A DNA stretch of 26,064 bases, from positions 1 to 26,064 of the IMG/VR virus record IMGVR_UViG_3300021197_001527; one strand, 5' to 3'. Each line of letters starts with the position of its first letter. Position 1 is the first letter of the stretch. The stretch comes from a virus. Position numbers and translations under genes: made by a program. The notes below the pieces were generated by a model. That model was not told where the DNA came from and did no database searches. It saw only the letters and a list, made by a program, of their open reading frames with translations. Positions 22,563 to 26,064 of this stretch are shown in pieces.

Positions 22563-25067
22563 TTAAAAAAACCTTGCAAGTGTATTTCTAGGATCAGTTG
22601 GTGGTGCCCACTTCATAGCATCATAGAAAGTAATAATTTTATTCAAAGCTAACTTTTCATATAACTTTTCTATATCAATATAAACCTTTACAAACTCCAT
22701 TATCTTATCCGGATTATCTGTATTCTTGAACGCTACTTTATTAATCCCATATGGGTTTGTCTTCAAGTATACCCATTTTATTTTATCTCCACCAACCACT
22801 TCAGTATATTGGTCATCTACATCCATATCTTTTAACATTGAGTTATAATTTATTGCTGATTGTACATGTGCTGGAGTTCCTTTGACTGATTTATTACCTG
22901 GTCCTAAAAACTTTTTTATTTGTTTTATACCTGTGGACATTGCGATATCTACTATGGGTTCTTGTTTCATGTTTCGTTTGAATGATATTACAATATCATC
23001 TATAGCATCTTTAGTCTTACCTTTGAGTAGCCCCGTGACGACCTCTGTTAATAGTGTCTTGAAAGATTTAGGAAAATTACTTCTAACTATGTCTATACCT
23101 TTAACTAATAACTCATCTACACGCATACCCTCGGAGTCTATAATCCACAAACTATATCTCTTCTTACTTATAAAAATACCATTTGGAGCAATTACTTCTT
23201 GCTTGAATACAAAACGATGTTCGTCTATATTAATCATACGTTTGGCAAACATATTGAGTGATGTATTGATATAGTCTTGAAACTTTTCGCATTCCTTCAA
23301 GGTAAGCTCGACCATAGTATCATGGTTTGTAACATCTACTGATTTATCATTCTTTTGTATGAGTGGTAATGCACTGAAGAATAATGAGTCCGTGTCGATG
23401 TATATACAATAATCTTTCTCTATACCCAGCTTTTCCTTATAATAGTGATTACCAGCTCGTTCTGCGTATTTGATCATGGCTTGACCAGTTGTTGTAACCG
23501 ACATTGCATTCTCAAGATCATAATATCTAAACACTGGTAATGCTGCAGCTCCGTACATAGAATTTAATAAAATCTTTTGTGTATATTGTTTGATATCAAA
23601 TATATGAGCTGTTTCTTTATCTCCCTGTTGGAAGAACTTCTTTCTAAGATTCTTGAACTCCACACGTTCAGAGAACCACTCGTTGAGTATTGATGGAATC
23701 AAACCTTTAATATCTGTACGATATAGTATTCCATGAGCTGATATAGCTATCGCATTATCATCAAGATGCTTTTTCATTCCATCGTGGTCAAAAGTTCCTA
23801 TAACTTTACCCTTTAAATCTTCCACTCTATACTGTAAATCTTTCTTACGAGCATACTTCTCTGCATCCCATCCAATAACACGACCCACTTTTGTCTCTGG
23901 GGATATATTCAAACTCATCATAATATTAGGATACATACTAGCCGCATCAATATCAAAGACCCATTGATGCATTCCTACTTGAGGAGATTTCACAAATGCT
24001 CCTGTGATTCGCTCATCACGATCCATATGAGCTACATATTCTGTATTAGCCTTTGACGGAGCTATCACGCCTTTACGTTTTAGATATGTAAGTATGGCTC
24101 CATCCAATAAATGAGATGTGGAATATATACTCTCATATGGTACGTGACCCTTATGAGCAAGAGCCCTTGCAACATCCATATAGTTAAGTTTATCGTCTAG
24201 GAGTTTTAATATTCGAACGTCGTTAATGTTATATTCTATGAACTTGTCTATATCATTTGCATATAAATCGTTTAGAGTTCCCTCATAGGCAACCTTCTTT
24301 ACTCCAACTTCCAACGAACCTATATCGTCGAGTTTATATGATGGTCTATCTCCCATACTAAACTTCATGTATAATCTATAATAATCAAGACATGATATAC
24401 CAGCTATCTTGAAAACGTTCTGTCCTCTGTTAAAGATAACTGTACTTATTGGTGACAGCTCGTTAGCTAACTCCGTACCAAGTACCACGCACATTCTGCT
24501 GTATAGATAAGGGACGTCAAAGTTGTCTATGTTCCATCCACTGAATATAGTTGGATTGATTTGTTTGACGAGAAGTATAAAATGTTTGAGAAGCTCATCT
24601 TCTGTAGAAAATACTTCAATGTCAATGTTATCTTTAGATTTTAGTGTAAGTTTATTGTTTAGATCTAGGACTCCAACATAATATTTGTCATCTTCTTGAT
24701 CGTATACGGTAAATGATAATATTCTATTAATTGGATTGTGCCAATCTGGAAATCCTTCAAGCACTTCTGTTTCTATATCAAAATAAAGTACCTTATGGTT
24801 TACTGATGGTTCATCTGAATTATGATACAAGTCGACTAATGTACGCATTTCAGGATTTATATCAGATTCAAATAATTTAGAAGTGTCTTCTTTTTTCCAA
24901 TACTTTATCTTTTTGAGTTTATCTCCGTATAGAGATCGGAGAGTACCTGATCTGTTTTTTTCATATGCATACTTTTTGAACGGTAGCATAGTGTGACCTT
25001 TTTGATCATCCCACAAATGAATTAGTGGCTTAGCTCCTGTCCAACTTATAAAAATATTCTGATACAT
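22563..25067 (-). CDS. 43: Family B DNA polymerase (T4 gp43-like)
   Basis: An 834-residue replicative polymerase (T4 gp43 is 898). Seen: 3'-5' exonuclease motifs ExoI D97-I-E99 (YFDIET), ExoII around D184 (NIDNFD) and ExoIII Y279...D283; polymerase region II D374-AASMYP, region III in KQYTQKILLNSMYG (K498 and N502), region I YID558-TD560-S, and the KKRY motif at 635-638. All catalytic residues are present. The last residues, NTLARFF, form a hydrophobic C-terminal tail like the clamp-binding peptide of T4-type polymerases. The ATG at 25067 has AAAGG about eight bases upstream. It is the first gene after the hairpin downstream of the receptor gene. Confidence 0.97.
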   Translation of the reverse strand: MYQNIFISWTGAKPLIHLWDDQKGHTMLPFKKYAYEKNRSGTLRSLYGDKLKKIKYWKKEDTSKLFESDINPEMRTLVDLYHNSDEPSVNHKVLYFDIETEVLEGFPDWHNPINRILSFTVYDQEDDKYYVGVLDLNNKLTLKSKDNIDIEVFSTEDELLKHFILLVKQINPTIFSGWNIDNFDVPYLYSRMCVVLGTELANELSPISTVIFNRGQNVFKIAGISCLDYYRLYMKFSMGDRPSYKLDDIGSLEVGVKKVAYEGTLNDLYANDIDKFIEYNINDVRILKLLDDKLNYMDVARALAHKGHVPYESIYSTSHLLDGAILTYLKRKGVIAPSKANTEYVAHMDRDERITGAFVKSPQVGMHQWVFDIDAASMYPNIMMSLNISPETKVGRVIGWDAEKYARKKDLQYRVEDLKGKVIGTFDHDGMKKHLDDNAIAISAHGILYRTDIKGLIPSILNEWFSERVEFKNLRKKFFQQGDKETAHIFDIKQYTQKILLNSMYGAAALPVFRYYDLENAMSVTTTGQAMIKYAERAGNHYYKEKLGIEKDYCIYIDTDSLFFSALPLIQKNDKSVDVTNHDTMVELTLKECEKFQDYINTSLNMFAKRMINIDEHRFVFKQEVIAPNGIFISKKRYSLWIIDSEGMRVDELLVKGIDIVRSNFPKSFKTLLTEVVTGLLKGKTKDAIDDIVISFKRNMKQEPIVDIAMSTGIKQIKKFLGPGNKSVKGTPAHVQSAINYNSMLKDMDVDDQYTEVVGGDKIKWVYLKTNPYGINKVAFKNTDNPDKIMEFVKVYIDIEKLYEKLALNKIITFYDAMKWAPPTDPRNTLARFF

Positions 25068-25182
25068 CTAAATAACCTTTTGAAATTTACTCAATCTTTC
25101 AATTGATAGCAACCATTTTTTATAAACAATCTCCAATATTATGCAGGGGGAATTTGATCCCCCCACACAATTGTATTTGGAC
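25068..25182. other. Intergenic gap upstream of the polymerase
   Basis: 115 bases without a gene. It holds a GC-rich hairpin at 25146-25163, the ribosome site of the polymerase and AT-rich sequence in which a weak promoter for the polymerase may lie (TTGTTT with TATCAA 15 bases away, or TTGCTA with TAAATT 17 bases away). Neither match is convincing, but the hairpin before it implies a new transcript begins here. Confidence 0.4.
25146..25163 (-). terminator. GC-rich hairpin after the receptor gene
   Basis: GGGGGA and TCCCCC can pair as a perfect six-base stem with a six-base loop (25152-25157), 20 bases after the receptor stop codon. The sequence following on the minus strand (TGCATAATATT) has no clean T tract, so it is a weak intrinsic terminator or an mRNA-end stabiliser. 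Confidence 0.45.
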
Positions 25183-26064
25183 TTAAAAATTAACCGAAAG
25201 TCCTACATTGAAGTTCCTTGGAGTTCCAAGAAATACTTCAGCGTTATGAGCAGCATGAACTTTATCACCATACCCATTATACTTACTGTTATCCACAGCA
25301 TCTTGTACATATACATTATCCAAAGCATTGAATAGATGAGCGCTTAGTGTCATATCTAATCCAGCTACTTGAGGTAATTTATATGATAGATGTAAGTCCA
25401 ATTTGGAATAACCAGGAGCTTTCCAAACCTGTGATCTATCAACATCATCTCCATCTACTTCACGAGAATCAGGTGACCAATCAGAATAATTATCATCGTA
25501 CATTTTAAACAGACCCTGTATATTTAATCCCTTGATAGGTTTGATCGTCAGACCACCTACATAAGCTGTTTGTGGCATGTCACCGACAAATAGATTATTG
25601 AGAGCGTAAGTATACTCTGTTGTTTTCATACCAATGACTTGATCGTTATCATTGTACTCTTGTTCTTGATAATCACCTTTAGCGTCACCATCAAACTTCC
25701 AAGTACCTTTACTAAGAGCCAAGTCTAAGTCTACCATGTTATGAAGAGCCACTTTAGCTTCTACTTCATAACCTGTATGACTTTGGTTTACACCAGATAA
25801 GAATATTACATCAGTATCGCCTGAATCACCTTGCCCTGTCATTACTGACTTAGTAAGGTTTCTATCAGACCACTGTGTATTGTATCCATTCACTTTTAGA
25901 GCAACTTTATCACTCTTGTAGTCTCCACCCACTTCACTACTAAAGAACTTTTCATTTGCTGGATCTGAAGCTACTGAGCCATCATTATAGATTACATTAT
26001 CCATAATAGGCGGCTTTTGTACAAACCCTACGTTAGCAAACGCTGACATTCTATCATCTAAATT
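25183..26064 (-). CDS. TonB-dependent receptor, C-terminal beta-barrel part (runs off the window)
   Basis: The reading frame stays open to the last base of the window, so an ATG at 26049 is internal; 293 residues are visible. Seen: FANVGFVQKPPIMDN followed by a strand-rich stretch with NEKFFSSEVGGDY and LKVNGYNTQWSDR, the late barrel region of TonB-dependent outer-membrane receptors; later AYVGGLTIKPIKGLNIQG, LDLHLSYKLP and LFNALDNVYVQDA; and the end FLGTPRNFNVGLSVNF with alternating hydrophobics and final Phe, the BAM recognition signal. The plug domain and TonB box would be outside the window. Family knowledge: these proteins import siderophores, vitamin B12 or glycans. Finding one next to a phage polymerase is unusual; it could be an import gene, a receptor-related trick or an assembly error. 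Confidence 0.85.
   Translation of the reverse strand, partial: NLDDRMSAFANVGFVQKPPIMDNVIYNDGSVASDPANEKFFSSEVGGDYKSDKVALKVNGYNTQWSDRNLTKSVMTGQGDSGDTDVIFLSGVNQSHTGYEVEAKVALHNMVDLDLALSKGTWKFDGDAKGDYQEQEYNDNDQVIGMKTTEYTYALNNLFVGDMPQTAYVGGLTIKPIKGLNIQGLFKMYDDNYSDWSPDSREVDGDDVDRSQVWKAPGYSKLDLHLSYKLPQVAGLDMTLSAHLFNALDNVYVQDAVDNSKYNGYGDKVHAAHNAEVFLGTPRNFNVGLSVNF

Noticed and set aside
25110-25125. T4-type late promoter (TATAAATA-like) before the polymerase
   Set aside because: TATAAAAA on the minus strand departs from the consensus, and a polymerase would be expected early rather than late; AT-rich sequence explains the match.
1-26064. Prophage or host chromosome interpretation
   Set aside because: There is no integrase, attachment site or bacterial housekeeping operon, and the replication set is of the lytic T4 type. 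The receptor and sugar genes alone are not enough to call it host DNA.
1-26064. tRNA or rRNA genes
   Set aside because: Nearly all bases are covered by well-supported coding regions and the few gaps are too short or show no cloverleaf.

Overview
The window looks like part of the genome of a large lytic tailed dsDNA virus of the T4-like (myovirus) type. The main evidence is a consecutive set of T4-type replication proteins: family B DNA polymerase (gp43), trimeric sliding clamp (gp45), large clamp-loader ATPase (gp44) and a short gp62-like small loader subunit. The DNA is AT-rich. Every gene I accept is on the minus strand, and genes are packed end to end, mostly with overlaps of 1 to 38 bases. 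Several starts are preceded by strong GGAG/AAGGAGG ribosome sites, and TTG and GTG starts are common. A TonB-dependent receptor gene implies a Gram-negative host. The strong Shine-Dalgarno sites argue mildly against a Bacteroidota host, but I cannot name the host.

Layout in the direction of transcription (high to low coordinates). (1) 26064-25183: C-terminal barrel of a TonB-dependent receptor, cut by the window edge, then a 115-base gap with a GC-rich hairpin. (2) 25067-18560: DNA polymerase, a 32-residue membrane peptide, then a 7-deazaguanine DNA-modification cassette: QueD-type PTPS, QueE, dNMP kinase, a second PTPS-like protein, a DpdA-like guanine transglycosylase and GTP cyclohydrolase FolE2. 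(3) 18546-14486: dUTPase/dCTP-deaminase-fold protein, sliding clamp, clamp loader, a zinc-ribbon protein, gp62-like protein, Cas4/RecB-like nuclease and a DUF2493/SLOG protein. (4) About 14430-14485: a repeat-rich, operator-like intergenic stretch in front of a small ribbon-helix-helix-like gene. (5) 14230 to 1: a long glycan island with at least eight recognised or likely glycosyltransferases (GT4-like x2, GT2, exostosin-like, GT8, a GT-D/DUF1792-type protein and others), two DegT-type sugar aminotransferases, an extended-SDR epimerase, an RmlD-like reductase, a second epimerase cut by the window edge, a PAPS-type sulfotransferase and two unassigned proteins.

How it may work together: FolE2, QueD and QueE would make 7-carboxy-7-deazaguanine (CDG) from GTP, and DpdA would exchange it, or a derivative, for guanine in the viral DNA as protection against restriction. 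No QueC is present here, so the endpoint may be CDG or decarboxylated deazaguanine, or QueC may lie elsewhere. The modification genes sit inside the replication module and are probably expressed with it. The glycan island could build and attach an amino-, possibly sulfated, sugar chain to virion proteins, host surface polysaccharide or, more speculatively, DNA. The receptor gene beside the polymerase is the most surprising single item.
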